From Methylobacterium sp. Leaf125 (GTDB taxonomy: Bacteria; Pseudomonadota; Alphaproteobacteria; Rhizobiales; Beijerinckiaceae), in contig NZ_LMNU01000034.1 of NCBI RefSeq assembly GCF_001423085.1, positions 186,001 to 250,000 of the forward strand: a stretch of DNA of 64,000 nt. The letters are read 5' to 3'. The notes beneath the pieces were generated by a model that worked only from the letters and a program-made list of their open reading frames with translations, was not told where the DNA came from and ran no database searches. This document shows positions 27,334 through 37,157 of this stretch, one piece after another. The position numbers and the translations under genes are program-made. How positions within the stretch are numbered: position 1 is the first letter of the stretch; each line of letters starts with the position of its first letter.

Positions 27334-28541
27334 GCGAAGGCCCTCCGCGGCGGCGACGCGAAGCGGGCCCGGCCGAAATCCCGGGCGTAATCCGGCAGCG
27401 CTCCCCCGGCGACCAGGGCCGCAACCGCGTCAGCGGTGGCCGGGGCCAGCAGGTAGCCGTTGCGATGATGGCCGGTGGCGACCACGAGGCCGGGCGCCAG
27501 GGCATCGATGATCGGGGCATCGTCGTCCGAAGTCGGCCGGAAGCCGCTCCAGATCGCTTCCACCGCCATCTCCTCGATGCCGGGCAGGACGCGACGTGCG
27601 CCCTCCAGCAGGGCATAGAGCCCGCCGGCCGTGACGCCGGGAACGAAGCCGCAATCCTCCACCGTTGCGCCGACGATGAGATGGCCGTCGCTCTTCGGCG
27701 CCATGTGGACCTGCTCGGTCCAGACCATGTGGGCGAGGGTGCCGGTGCGGGCGGTGGTCCGCAGGGCGAGGGACTGGCCGCGCAGGGGCCGGACCGGCAG
27801 GGCGAGATGGTCGGGCAGGAGACCCGCCTCTCCGCTCCAGGCGCCGGAGGCGAGCACGACGGTGTCGGCCTGACGGATGCCCTGGGCCGTATGCACGCCC
27901 GTGACCCGGCCGGCGCTCCAGTCCAGGGCCTCGACACCACAGCCCTCCACGATGGCGACTCCGGCGGCGAGGCAGGCCCGGACGAGGGCGGCCATCACCC
28001 GGCTCGGATCGACTTGGTGGTCGTGCGGGCAGAACAAGCCGGCGGTGACGGCGGGACGCAGGCGCGGCTCGCGGCCCCGAACCTCGGGGCCGGTGAGCCA
28101 GCGGGCGTCGAGGCCTGAGCGCTTCTGCAGGTCGTGCCGGAAGCGCAGGCGCTCGACCTCGTCGCGGCCGATGGCCAGCACCAGGGTGCCCTCCTCCCGA
28201 TAGTCGATGTCGAGGCCGGCCGCGGCCTGAAGGTCATCGCGAAAAGCCGGCCAGCGCGACAGGCTTTCCAGGGCCAGGGGCAGGAGCGGGTCAGAACCCG
28301 GCTCGTGCTCGGCGACCGGGGCCAGCATGCCGGTTGCGGCGAGGCTCGCCCCGGCGCCGACGGTGTCGCGCTCCAGAACGGTCACGGACCGCCCGGCCTG
28401 CGCCAGGCGCCAGGCCGCCGACAGGCCGATCAAGCCGGCCCCGACGACGACAACATCACTGCGGGCGGGAGCGACGACGGCCGGCGGAGCATCGCCGTGC
28501 GTCCGTCGCAGGTTGAGAAAGGCGTTCGGGATCACGTCCAA
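27330..28541 (-). CDS. thiO: Glycine oxidase ThiO
   Basis: A flavoenzyme (403 aa from the start given) that oxidises glycine to the imine used by ThiG. It shows the Rossmann motif VVVVGAGLIGLSAAWRLA, TGMLAPVAEHEPGS, YREEGTLVLA, the FCPHDHQVDPSRV segment and the C-terminal ATGHHRNGYLLAP, all typical of the DAO/ThiO family. The frame continues upstream through the riboswitch, so the start must lie after it. No ATG is available; TTG at 28541 is preferred because GGAG is six bases upstream, with GTG at 28535 or 28544 as alternatives. First gene of thiO-thiS-thiG-thiE. Confidence 0.93.
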   Translation of the reverse strand: MDVIPNAFLNLRRTHGDAPPAVVAPARSDVVVVGAGLIGLSAAWRLAQAGRSVTVLERDTVGAGASLAATGMLAPVAEHEPGSDPLLPLALESLSRWPAFRDDLQAAAGLDIDYREEGTLVLAIGRDEVERLRFRHDLQKRSGLDARWLTGPEVRGREPRLRPAVTAGLFCPHDHQVDPSRVMAALVRACLAAGVAIVEGCGVEALDWSAGRVTGVHTAQGIRQADTVVLASGAWSGEAGLLPDHLALPVRPLRGQSLALRTTARTGTLAHMVWTEQVHMAPKSDGHLIVGATVEDCGFVPGVTAGGLYALLEGARRVLPGIEEMAVEAIWSGFRPTSDDDAPIIDALAPGLVVATGHHRNGYLLAPATADAVAALVAGGALPDYARDFGRARFASPPRRAFA

Positions 28542-28621
28542 CACAATCTCCGCGACCGGCGTCGAGATTGGTGGGGCTGCAGCTTCGAGCGGTGAAGCGT
28601 GCCGGGCTTGAGCAGAAACCC

Positions 28622-28740
28622 GCGGTCCAATCCCTACGCCGGTATGAACCGGGTCAGGTTCGAAGGATTTCCGCGCCGCCATCCGCGAACGGACGGCCAT
28701 CGGTTTCTCAGCCCCTTGCCGGGGATCTCCCTGGAACGCC
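28622..28740 (-). promoter_or_regulatory. TPP riboswitch (THI element)
   Basis: On the minus strand the conserved aptamer parts appear in order: GGGGCTGAGAAACC, a variable P3 stem-loop, then GAACCTGACCCGGTTCATACCGGCGTAGGGA, here in two pieces: GAACCTGACCCGG and ACCGGCGTAGGGA. The outer ends (TCCA with TGGA) close P1. It lies about 80 bp before the proposed thiO start, so thiamine pyrophosphate should repress the thi operon. No strong T-rich terminator follows, which favours control of translation. Confidence 0.95.
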
Positions 28741-28786
28741 CCTGATGTGGGCCGTCCCTGCGCCGGGGTCAATCCCCGGGCGGGCC

Positions 28787-30034
28787 TCAGGCGGCGGACG
28801 GACGCGCTGGCCGATAGACGCCCATGGGTTCGGCAAACCCATCGAGCGCGTGCTCGCCGAGGGGCTCCGGCATGTCCCAGAGGAAGTCGACGAAGGGCTT
28901 CGTCATCAGGATCGGCTCGGCCAGCGTCCGGTTGAGGCGGGCGACCCGGCTCGCCAGGTTCACGTCGCGCCCGATCACGGTGAAGTCCAGCCGCGCGCCG
29001 GAGCCGACATTGCCGTAGGCGGCCTCGCCGTGATGCAGGGCGATGCCGGCGGCCACCGGATTGGCGAACCGGCCCAGGGCATTGGCCTCGGCCAAGGCTG
29101 CCATGGCGCTCTGGGACGCCGTGAGCGCCCCCTTGGCGGCACCGCCCAGGTCGTCGCCCGGCTCACGGAAGATCGCCAGCAGCCCGTCGCCGAGATACTT
29201 CAGGACCTCGCCGCCCTCGCGCTCGATGGCAGGCACCAGGCAGTCGAAGAAGATGTTCAGGAGGTCGACAGCCTCCTCCGGCGTCATGTCGGCGGAGATG
29301 CGCGTATAATCGCGCATGTCGGCAAACAGGATCGCGGAGCGGATGCGCTGAACGTGACCGCGACGGATGGAGCCCCCGAGGATCGCCTTGTGCGGCTCGT
29401 CTCCGACATAGATCCGCAGGACGTGGTCGAGCTGCTTGTTGATGCTGCGCATCTCCATCACCGCGGCCAGCGTCGGCATGACGAAGCGCAGGATCGCCAC
29501 GTCCTCGTCGCGGAACCCCGCCGGGGACCGGGTGGCAAAGGAGATGCCGTTGCGCGTGCCGTTGGTGAAGAACAGCGGCGCGACGATGTAGTGCCGGTAG
29601 CCCTCGGCCTTCAGGTCCGGAATGACCGCGAAGGCCTCATCCGGCGTCTCGGCGAGATCGAGGATCAACCACTCGCCGGTCTCATGAACGCGGAAGAACG
29701 GGCTCGCGCGATAGGCCCGGTCCGATGCTTCCCCGTGCGGGAACAGACGAACCGTCGAGCCCATCTCGCGGGTCCAGAACCGCCCGACACCCGAATACTC
29801 GGAATGCAGGGCGTCGATGGCCGTGGTGGCCCGGTCCACCGGCACGTCGAGCTTGATCAGGCGCTCGGCCAGGCCGGACAGCAGGTCCTCGGCCTTCGGC
29901 ATGCGCGCGCCCTCGCTCAGCAGCCAGTCGCGCAGGGCCACGCATTGCTGGAGGGCGCCGAAGGGGACGTCGGCCGCCTCCGAGCCGTCGGCTTCAGCGG
30001 TGGGGGAAGGCTGGGGCGGGCCTCGATCGAGCAT
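28787..30034 (-). CDS. Class III adenylate/guanylate cyclase with N-terminal GAF-like region
   Basis: A 415-aa cytoplasmic protein. Residues from about 20 to 190 form an N-terminal sensor-like region (VPLDRA- and GFRDEDVAILRFV-type segments, GAF-like outline), followed by a CHD cyclase domain from about 220. Catalytic features: metal site ILFADMRDYT, GEVLKYLGDGLLAIF and FTVIGRDVNLASRV. It should produce cAMP (or cGMP); the specificity residues were not assigned with certainty. ATG at 30034 was chosen over a start 28 codons upstream, because the upstream stretch is basic and lacks homology. Separated from rpoD by a strong terminator. Confidence 0.9.
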   Translation of the reverse strand: MLDRGPPQPSPTAEADGSEAADVPFGALQQCVALRDWLLSEGARMPKAEDLLSGLAERLIKLDVPVDRATTAIDALHSEYSGVGRFWTREMGSTVRLFPHGEASDRAYRASPFFRVHETGEWLILDLAETPDEAFAVIPDLKAEGYRHYIVAPLFFTNGTRNGISFATRSPAGFRDEDVAILRFVMPTLAAVMEMRSINKQLDHVLRIYVGDEPHKAILGGSIRRGHVQRIRSAILFADMRDYTRISADMTPEEAVDLLNIFFDCLVPAIEREGGEVLKYLGDGLLAIFREPGDDLGGAAKGALTASQSAMAALAEANALGRFANPVAAGIALHHGEAAYGNVGSGARLDFTVIGRDVNLASRVARLNRTLAEPILMTKPFVDFLWDMPEPLGEHALDGFAEPMGVYRPARPSAA

Positions 30035-30157
30035 ATGGCCAAGGTGGGTTGGGAGACGGCGTCCGGCAACGGCCACGCCTCGGGTTTTGTGCGTATCGTG
30101 CGGGCCTCTCCGCTTCAACAGCGCAGAGCGCTTCAGGGGCTCGGCGCCATCGAAACG

Positions 30158-30189
30158 AAAGAGCCGGCCCCGTGAGGAGCCGGCTCTTT
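30158..30189 (-). terminator. Terminator downstream of rpoD
   Basis: An 11-bp perfect stem AAAGAGCCGGC/GCCGGCTCTTT with a 10-nt loop, lying 44 bp past the rpoD stop. On the minus strand the stem ends in TTT and is followed by CGTTT. It insulates rpoD from the cyclase gene. Confidence 0.85.
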
Positions 30190-30232
30190 CAGGTGAAAGG
30201 TCCGTCGGAAAAGGCCGGCCTCACCGCGTGCA

Positions 30233-32227
<1,995 letters not shown>

Positions 32228-32427
32228 GGTCCGCCTATGGTTGTCGTGTCAGCGTCGCGCGGAAGCGTGTCGCTCACTCCGCGTCGTCGACGCTGAAATG
32301 CATGTGATGTGCGGACCGCCGAAGTGACAGCCGCGTCGATGTCAGATCCCGGTATGCAAGCGAGACGCTTGACCGATTGTTAACCATGCGCCGCCAATGG
32401 CGGCCGAATTCGTTCGCGGCGCGCGTT

Positions 32428-34350
32428 TCAGGGTGTCGATGCCTCATCCGCATCCGGCACCGCTTCGTCCGCCTCCGCGCCGGCGATGACGGCCATGCGG
32501 GCCTTCACGTCGCACAGCCAAGCGAAGTTCGCCTCCGTCTCGTCCTCGACCAGGGCCCGCTCAGCCAAGCGGAGTTCGCTATTTAGCGCGCCAGACTTGC
32601 GGTGCAAGATCACGGCCTGACGCAATGCGTCTTCGAGACGCACAGGATCGGCATGCGCGTCAAGTGTCCATCGATCGCCCGGACGCACATGGCTGGCCAG
32701 CCGAGCCGCCGCATCCGTGAGCCCAGCGCGCTTCAGACGGCTCTCCAGGACCTCGACGCCGGGCTGATCCACGTCGGCATGGCTGTCGAGCAGGAGGGAG
32801 CGCAACGCCTGCGCATCCGGATCGCCGAGTTCCAGCTCGGCGAGATCCTCCGCCTCGATCCCGAGCAGTTCGGGGTGGACGAGGAGACTGGAGACGATCA
32901 TCGCCTCCCGGTCGCGAAAGGCCACCGGGCCGGAGGCGCTGGTCTCGCCGGCGTAGAGGGGATTGAATTTCGTGGTGATTCGCGGTGACGGTGGCGGATC
33001 GCCGGGCCGGGGATTGCGCTGGAAGGCCGGGCGTGCCGAGCCGGCCCGCGGCTCCCACGGTCCACGGCGCCCCGAGGAGGCCTGCGGGGACAGGGCGCGC
33101 AGGCGTCCCTCGATCTCGTCCCGGTAGAATCCCCGGACCGTCTCGTCGCGGATGGAAGCGACCATCTCGCGCAGCGATTTGGCGAGGCCGGCCCGCCGTT
33201 CGGGGGTATCGAGCGGCGCCCCGTCGGTGGCCCTCGACCACAGAACCTCGACGAGGGGGCGGGCCGCGTCGAGCACGCGGTCGATGGCGGACTTGCCCTC
33301 GGCGCGCAGGAGATCGTCGGGGTCCTGCCCCTCGGGCAACATGGCGAAGCGCAGGGACTTGCCCGGGGTCAGCCCGGGCAGCGCCACATCGAGGGCTTTG
33401 AAGGCCGCACGCTGGCCTGCCGCGTCGCCGTCGAAGCACAGGATCGGCTCGTCGGCGTTGCGCCAGAGGAGGCCGATCTGCTCCTCGGTGAGTGCCGTAC
33501 CGAGGCCCGCCACCGCGTTGGGATGGCCCGCCAGGGTCATGGCGATGACGTCGACGTAGCCCTCGACCGCGATGATGACGCCGCGATCATGCGCCGGCTT
33601 GCGCGCCTGATGCAGGTTGTAGAGCAGTTGGCCCTTGTGGAAGAGCGGCGTCTCCGGCGAATTCATGTATTTCGCCTTGGCGTCCTTCTGCATCGCCCGG
33701 CCGCCGAAGGCGATGACGCGCCCGCGCGAATCGGCGATCGGAAACATCACCCGGTCCCGGAATTTGTCGTAGGGAACACGGATGTCCTCGCCGGCCACGA
33801 TGAGGCCGAGCTCGACCATCAGGTCCCGGTCGACATCCTTGGCGGCGAGGTGGTCGCGCAGGGTGTAGCGGTCGCCCGGGGCGTAGCCGAGACGGAAACG
33901 GCTCCGGACCTCCGGGCCGAGCTGGCGTCGGTCGAGATAGGCGCGGGCCTCCACGCCGGCGCGGCCCCGCAGTTGCTCCTCGAAGAAAGCGGCGGCCATC
34001 TCCATGACCTCGAGCGCTCCGGCCCGCTTGGTCTCCTGCTCGCGGGCGTCGGCGCTCGGCGCGGGCAGGGTCACGCCGGCCTCCGCCGCCAGGCGCTCCA
34101 CCGCCTCGGGAAAGCTCAGGCCCTCCGTCTCCATCAGGAAGGTGAAGACGTCCCCGTGCTTGCCCGAGGAGAAGCAGTGATAGAACTGCTTCTGATCGTT
34201 CACGTAGAACGAGGGTGACTTCTCGGCGTTGAACGGCGACAGGCCGCGCCACTCGCGGCCCGCTTTCTTCAGCCGGACGCGCCGCCCCACAATATCGGAT
34301 GCGGGCAGGCGCGCACGGATCTCTTCGAGGATGTGGGGCGGGTAACGCAC
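32428..34350 (-). CDS. dnaG: DNA primase DnaG with degenerate zinc-binding domain
   Basis: A 640-aa primase that lays RNA primers for the replisome. The TOPRIM region is intact (VEGYVDVIAM, LCFDGDAAGQRAA, EGQDPDDLL), as is the RNA-polymerase core (YMNSPETPLFHKGQLLYNL). The N-terminal CHC2 zinc domain is unusual: where E. coli has the ligands Cys40-His43-Cys61-Cys64, this protein reads LSPFNAEK and YHCFSSGK, so three of four ligands are replaced by Ser, Asn and Ser. GTG at 34350 is preferred because primases start at this point (VRYPPHILEEI); an ATG at 34380 adds ten residues. Downstream neighbour is rpoD. Confidence 0.95.
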   Translation of the reverse strand: MRYPPHILEEIRARLPASDIVGRRVRLKKAGREWRGLSPFNAEKSPSFYVNDQKQFYHCFSSGKHGDVFTFLMETEGLSFPEAVERLAAEAGVTLPAPSADAREQETKRAGALEVMEMAAAFFEEQLRGRAGVEARAYLDRRQLGPEVRSRFRLGYAPGDRYTLRDHLAAKDVDRDLMVELGLIVAGEDIRVPYDKFRDRVMFPIADSRGRVIAFGGRAMQKDAKAKYMNSPETPLFHKGQLLYNLHQARKPAHDRGVIIAVEGYVDVIAMTLAGHPNAVAGLGTALTEEQIGLLWRNADEPILCFDGDAAGQRAAFKALDVALPGLTPGKSLRFAMLPEGQDPDDLLRAEGKSAIDRVLDAARPLVEVLWSRATDGAPLDTPERRAGLAKSLREMVASIRDETVRGFYRDEIEGRLRALSPQASSGRRGPWEPRAGSARPAFQRNPRPGDPPPSPRITTKFNPLYAGETSASGPVAFRDREAMIVSSLLVHPELLGIEAEDLAELELGDPDAQALRSLLLDSHADVDQPGVEVLESRLKRAGLTDAAARLASHVRPGDRWTLDAHADPVRLEDALRQAVILHRKSGALNSELRLAERALVEDETEANFAWLCDVKARMAVIAGAEADEAVPDADEASTP

Positions 34351-34442
34351 GGCAAGAACCGGACCTCTGCGGCCGCCCATACTAGCGGCACGGGCTTAAA
34401 GAGTCCCCAACGCCGATGCAGGGCATGGGGACGCCCTCATGC

Positions 34443-34484
34443 CTCGGCGTTCAACGCTCGGCGTTCAGCCCTTGGCGTTCAGCG
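34443..34484. repeat. Tandem repeat, 14-bp unit, three copies
   Basis: Units CTCGGCGTTCAACG, CTCGGCGTTCAGCC and CTTGGCGTTCAGCG at 34443-34456, 34457-34470 and 34471-34484. The array straddles the stop codon of the YqeY gene (at 34465), so copy-number change could alter its C-terminus. Confidence 0.8.
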
Positions 34485-34926
34485 CCTCTTTCACGAGGCC
34501 GCTCGCCTTGGCGAAGTCCATGCGGCCGGCATAGGCGCCTTTCAGGGCGGCGATGACCTTGCCCATGTCCTTGGGACCGGCGGCGCCGGTCTCGGCCACG
34601 GCCTTGTCGATCGCCGCGCGGGTCTCGGCCTCGTCCATCTGCTGCGGCAGGAAGCCGGCGATGATCGCGACCTCGTTGCGCTCGTTCTCGGCGAGCTCGG
34701 GCCGGCCACCCTGGTCGTAGACGGCGGCCGATTCGTTGCGCTGCTTGATCATCTTCTGGAGCAGCGCGAGGATTTCCTCCTCGGAGGCGGGCTCCTTGCC
34801 GAGGCCGCGCGCCTCGATGTCCTTGTCCTTCAGGGCAGCCTGTATCATCCGGACGGTGGCGAGCTTCGCCTTGTCGCCGGCCTTCATGGCCTCCTTCATC
34901 TCGGTGGTGAGACGGGCGCGCAGCAT
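34465..34926 (-). CDS. GatB/YqeY domain protein
   Basis: A 153-aa helical protein. It begins MLRARLTTEMKEAMKAGDK, continues with a MIQAALKDKDIEARG segment, and closes with PKDMGKVIAALKGAYAGRMD, the tail resembling the tRNA-binding end of GatB. The stand-alone family has no proven reaction, though a tRNA-amidotransferase-related or translation role is suspected. ATG at 34926 has a good AGGAGT seven bases upstream, so a longer upstream frame was rejected. Divergent from carA, with 224 bp between. Confidence 0.93.
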   Translation of the reverse strand: MLRARLTTEMKEAMKAGDKAKLATVRMIQAALKDKDIEARGLGKEPASEEEILALLQKMIKQRNESAAVYDQGGRPELAENERNEVAIIAGFLPQQMDEAETRAAIDKAVAETGAAGPKDMGKVIAALKGAYAGRMDFAKASGLVKEALNAKG

Positions 34927-35150
34927 CGTGTGACTCCTGAAAAAGCGGGACCCCGGAAAAGCGGGACTCGGACGGCGGGTCGATGGCGTGGTCTGCGAAT
35001 TGCTGCGCGAACCGGGGTTCTTGAGACGTGCCGACGCCGGGGCCACATTGACCCTAACGCGGCACGCTCGCTATGAGCGCCGCACGACAAGCCGCCCGCA
35101 TGCGCCGCTCACGGCGCCGGGATCGGCCGGACATAAGCGAGATCACGCCG

Positions 35151-36392
35151 ATGCTGCAAGATGAAGGCGTCCATACGCCTGCCGTGCCCGCGCCCCCCGC
35201 TCCCTGGGCCGAGCCCCTGGCCACCGCTCTCCTGGTCCTGGCGGACGGGACCGTGCTGGAGGGATTCGGCATCGGCCAGACCGGAGTCGCCGACGGCGAG
35301 GTCTGCTTCAATACCGCCATGACCGGATACCAGGAGATCCTGACGGATCCGTCCTATGCCGGCCAGATCGTCACCTTCACCTTCCCGCATATCGGCAACA
35401 CCGGCACCAACGACGAAGACCTGGAGAGCCTCGCTGCGGCGCCGGCCTCCGGCGTCCGCGGCACGGTCATCGCGTCGGCGGTGACCAAGCCCTCGAGCTG
35501 GCGCTCGTCGAGCCACCTCGACGCCTGGCTCAAGGCCCGGGGCATCGTCGGCATCACCGGCGTCGACACCCGCGCGCTCACCGCGCTGATTCGCGACAAC
35601 GGCATGCCGAACGCCATCATCGCCAACGATCCGGAGGGACGCTTCGACCGCGAGGCCCTGAAGGCCCGCGCCGCGGCCCTGGCGCCGATGGAAGGCCTCG
35701 ACCTGGTCCCGCCGGTCACCAGCCGCGAGCGCTCGGAATGGTCCCAGACCACCTGGGGCGTGAAGACCGGCTACGGCGACCGCAAGGCCGGCACCGGCCT
35801 GAAGGTGGTGGCGATCGACTACGGCGTGAAGCGCAACATCCTGCGTCTCCTCGCCGAGGCCGGCTGCGACGTGACCGTGGTGCCGGCCACGACGACCGCG
35901 GAAGAGATCATGGCGATGAAGCCGGACGGGGTGTTCCTGTCGAACGGTCCCGGGGATCCGGCCGCCACCGGCACGTATGCGGTTCCGGTGATCCGGGCAC
36001 TGCTGCAGGAGAAGGTGCCGACCTTCGGCATCTGCCTGGGACATCAGCTGATGGGGCTCGCGCTCGGCGGGCGCACCGTGAAGATGGCGCAGGGCCACCA
36101 CGGCGCGAACCACCCGGTGAAGGACAAGACCACCGGCAAGGTCGAGATCGTCTCGATGAACCATGGCTTCGCCGTGGATCCGGCCAGCTTGCCCGACACC
36201 GCCCTGGAGACGCACGTCTCGCTGTTCGACGGCTCCAATTGCGGGCTCACCCTCACCGACCGGCCGGCCTTCTCGGTCCAGCACCACCCGGAGGCCTCGC
36301 CCGGCCCGCGCGACAGCCACTACCTGTTCCAGCGCTTCGTCGCCCTGATGAAGGCTGGCAAGCCCGAGACGCTGGTCACCTCGGTCGATTGA
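35151..36392 (+). CDS. carA: Carbamoyl phosphate synthetase, small subunit
   Basis: A 413-aa glutaminase subunit that feeds ammonia to CarB for pyrimidine and arginine synthesis. The N-terminal domain shows FNTAMTGYQEILTDPSYAGQ, and the class I amidotransferase domain has the nucleophile Cys295 in GICLGHQLMG with the His-Glu pair in QHHPEASPGP. About 25 residues of Pro/Ala-rich sequence precede the conserved start. ATG at 35151 is chosen (GCGAGATC upstream); an earlier ATG at 35073 would add an Arg-rich stretch. A small membrane-protein gene separates it from carB. Confidence 0.96.
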   Translation: MLQDEGVHTPAVPAPPAPWAEPLATALLVLADGTVLEGFGIGQTGVADGEVCFNTAMTGYQEILTDPSYAGQIVTFTFPHIGNTGTNDEDLESLAAAPASGVRGTVIASAVTKPSSWRSSSHLDAWLKARGIVGITGVDTRALTALIRDNGMPNAIIANDPEGRFDREALKARAAALAPMEGLDLVPPVTSRERSEWSQTTWGVKTGYGDRKAGTGLKVVAIDYGVKRNILRLLAEAGCDVTVVPATTTAEEIMAMKPDGVFLSNGPGDPAATGTYAVPVIRALLQEKVPTFGICLGHQLMGLALGGRTVKMAQGHHGANHPVKDKTTGKVEIVSMNHGFAVDPASLPDTALETHVSLFDGSNCGLTLTDRPAFSVQHHPEASPGPRDSHYLFQRFVALMKAGKPETLVTSVD

Positions 36393-36616
36393 TCTGCTGG
36401 CAACGGATCTGCACGGCCGGATGGTGGCGACGCCCCGTCCGGCCGCCGCGGCTGCAGGCCAGCCCTGCACGCAGGCGATGCGAACCGCGAAATGGTTTCC
36501 GTCCGGTCACAAAAAATCCGGCATTCCGGGGGATCTCGGCATCGTTAACGACCCGCTAAGGACGGCGTTCGAAGATCGTCGCCGGGTCGATTCCGACGCT
36601 TGCCGGGGATTTCCAC

Positions 36617-36994
36617 ATGACGTTCGACGACGCGCGCGACGACTTCTCGCGCCTGCATCGCCTCTTCACGTTCCATCTCGGCGTGGCCGTCAGCCTCGCC
36701 TGGATGACCGCCCTCTACTCGGCCTGCTACGCGCCGTGGGTCCGCAACATCCGCGCCTTGATCGACCCGGCCGCGAGCCTCGACCGCGTCGAGAGCACCT
36801 GGTCCTTCCTGTTCGCGATGCCGGTGGTGATGACGCTGGCCTGGATCGGACTGTATTTCGGTCGCGAGATGCTGCGCCGGAGCCAGACCCTGTCGAATGC
36901 GGCGCTCGAATTCGCCGCCGCGGCCGTGGTCGCCTTCGGGGTGTTCTACCTGTCCATCGACCGCGCGGTCTCGGCTCTTTACCTGGGCTTCTGA
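36617..36994 (+). CDS. Small membrane protein of unknown function
   Basis: A 125-aa protein with three predicted membrane helices: FHLGVAVSLAWMTALYSACY, SFLFAMPVVMTLAWIGLYFG and AAAAVVAFGVFYLSI. The N-terminus is acidic and Arg-rich (MTFDDARDDFSRLHRL). Codon use matches the neighbours. It sits in the 765-bp gap between carA and carB, 224 bp after one and 163 bp before the other. I recognise no family, and nothing in the sequence ties it to carbamoyl phosphate. Confidence 0.75.
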   Translation: MTFDDARDDFSRLHRLFTFHLGVAVSLAWMTALYSACYAPWVRNIRALIDPAASLDRVESTWSFLFAMPVVMTLAWIGLYFGREMLRRSQTLSNAALEFAAAAVVAFGVFYLSIDRAVSALYLGF

Positions 36995-37157
36995 GACGCT
37001 TCAGCGCTTCACCTTCGGCCCGCGCCCTTCCAATGGCGGCGGGCTGCGTGTAAGTGCCAAGATCAACGACAATCCACGCCGCTAGCGCCCCCAGGCCCGT
37101 GCCGCTCTTCCGGCACCGCGCATGGCCGGGCGCGCGTGCCTGCAGCCAAGGCGCCCG

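Noticed and set aside
32390..32404. GCCGCC-AAT-GGCGGC hairpin after dnaG
   Set aside because: Six-base stem without a T tract; the dnaG and rpoD transcripts may be continuous.
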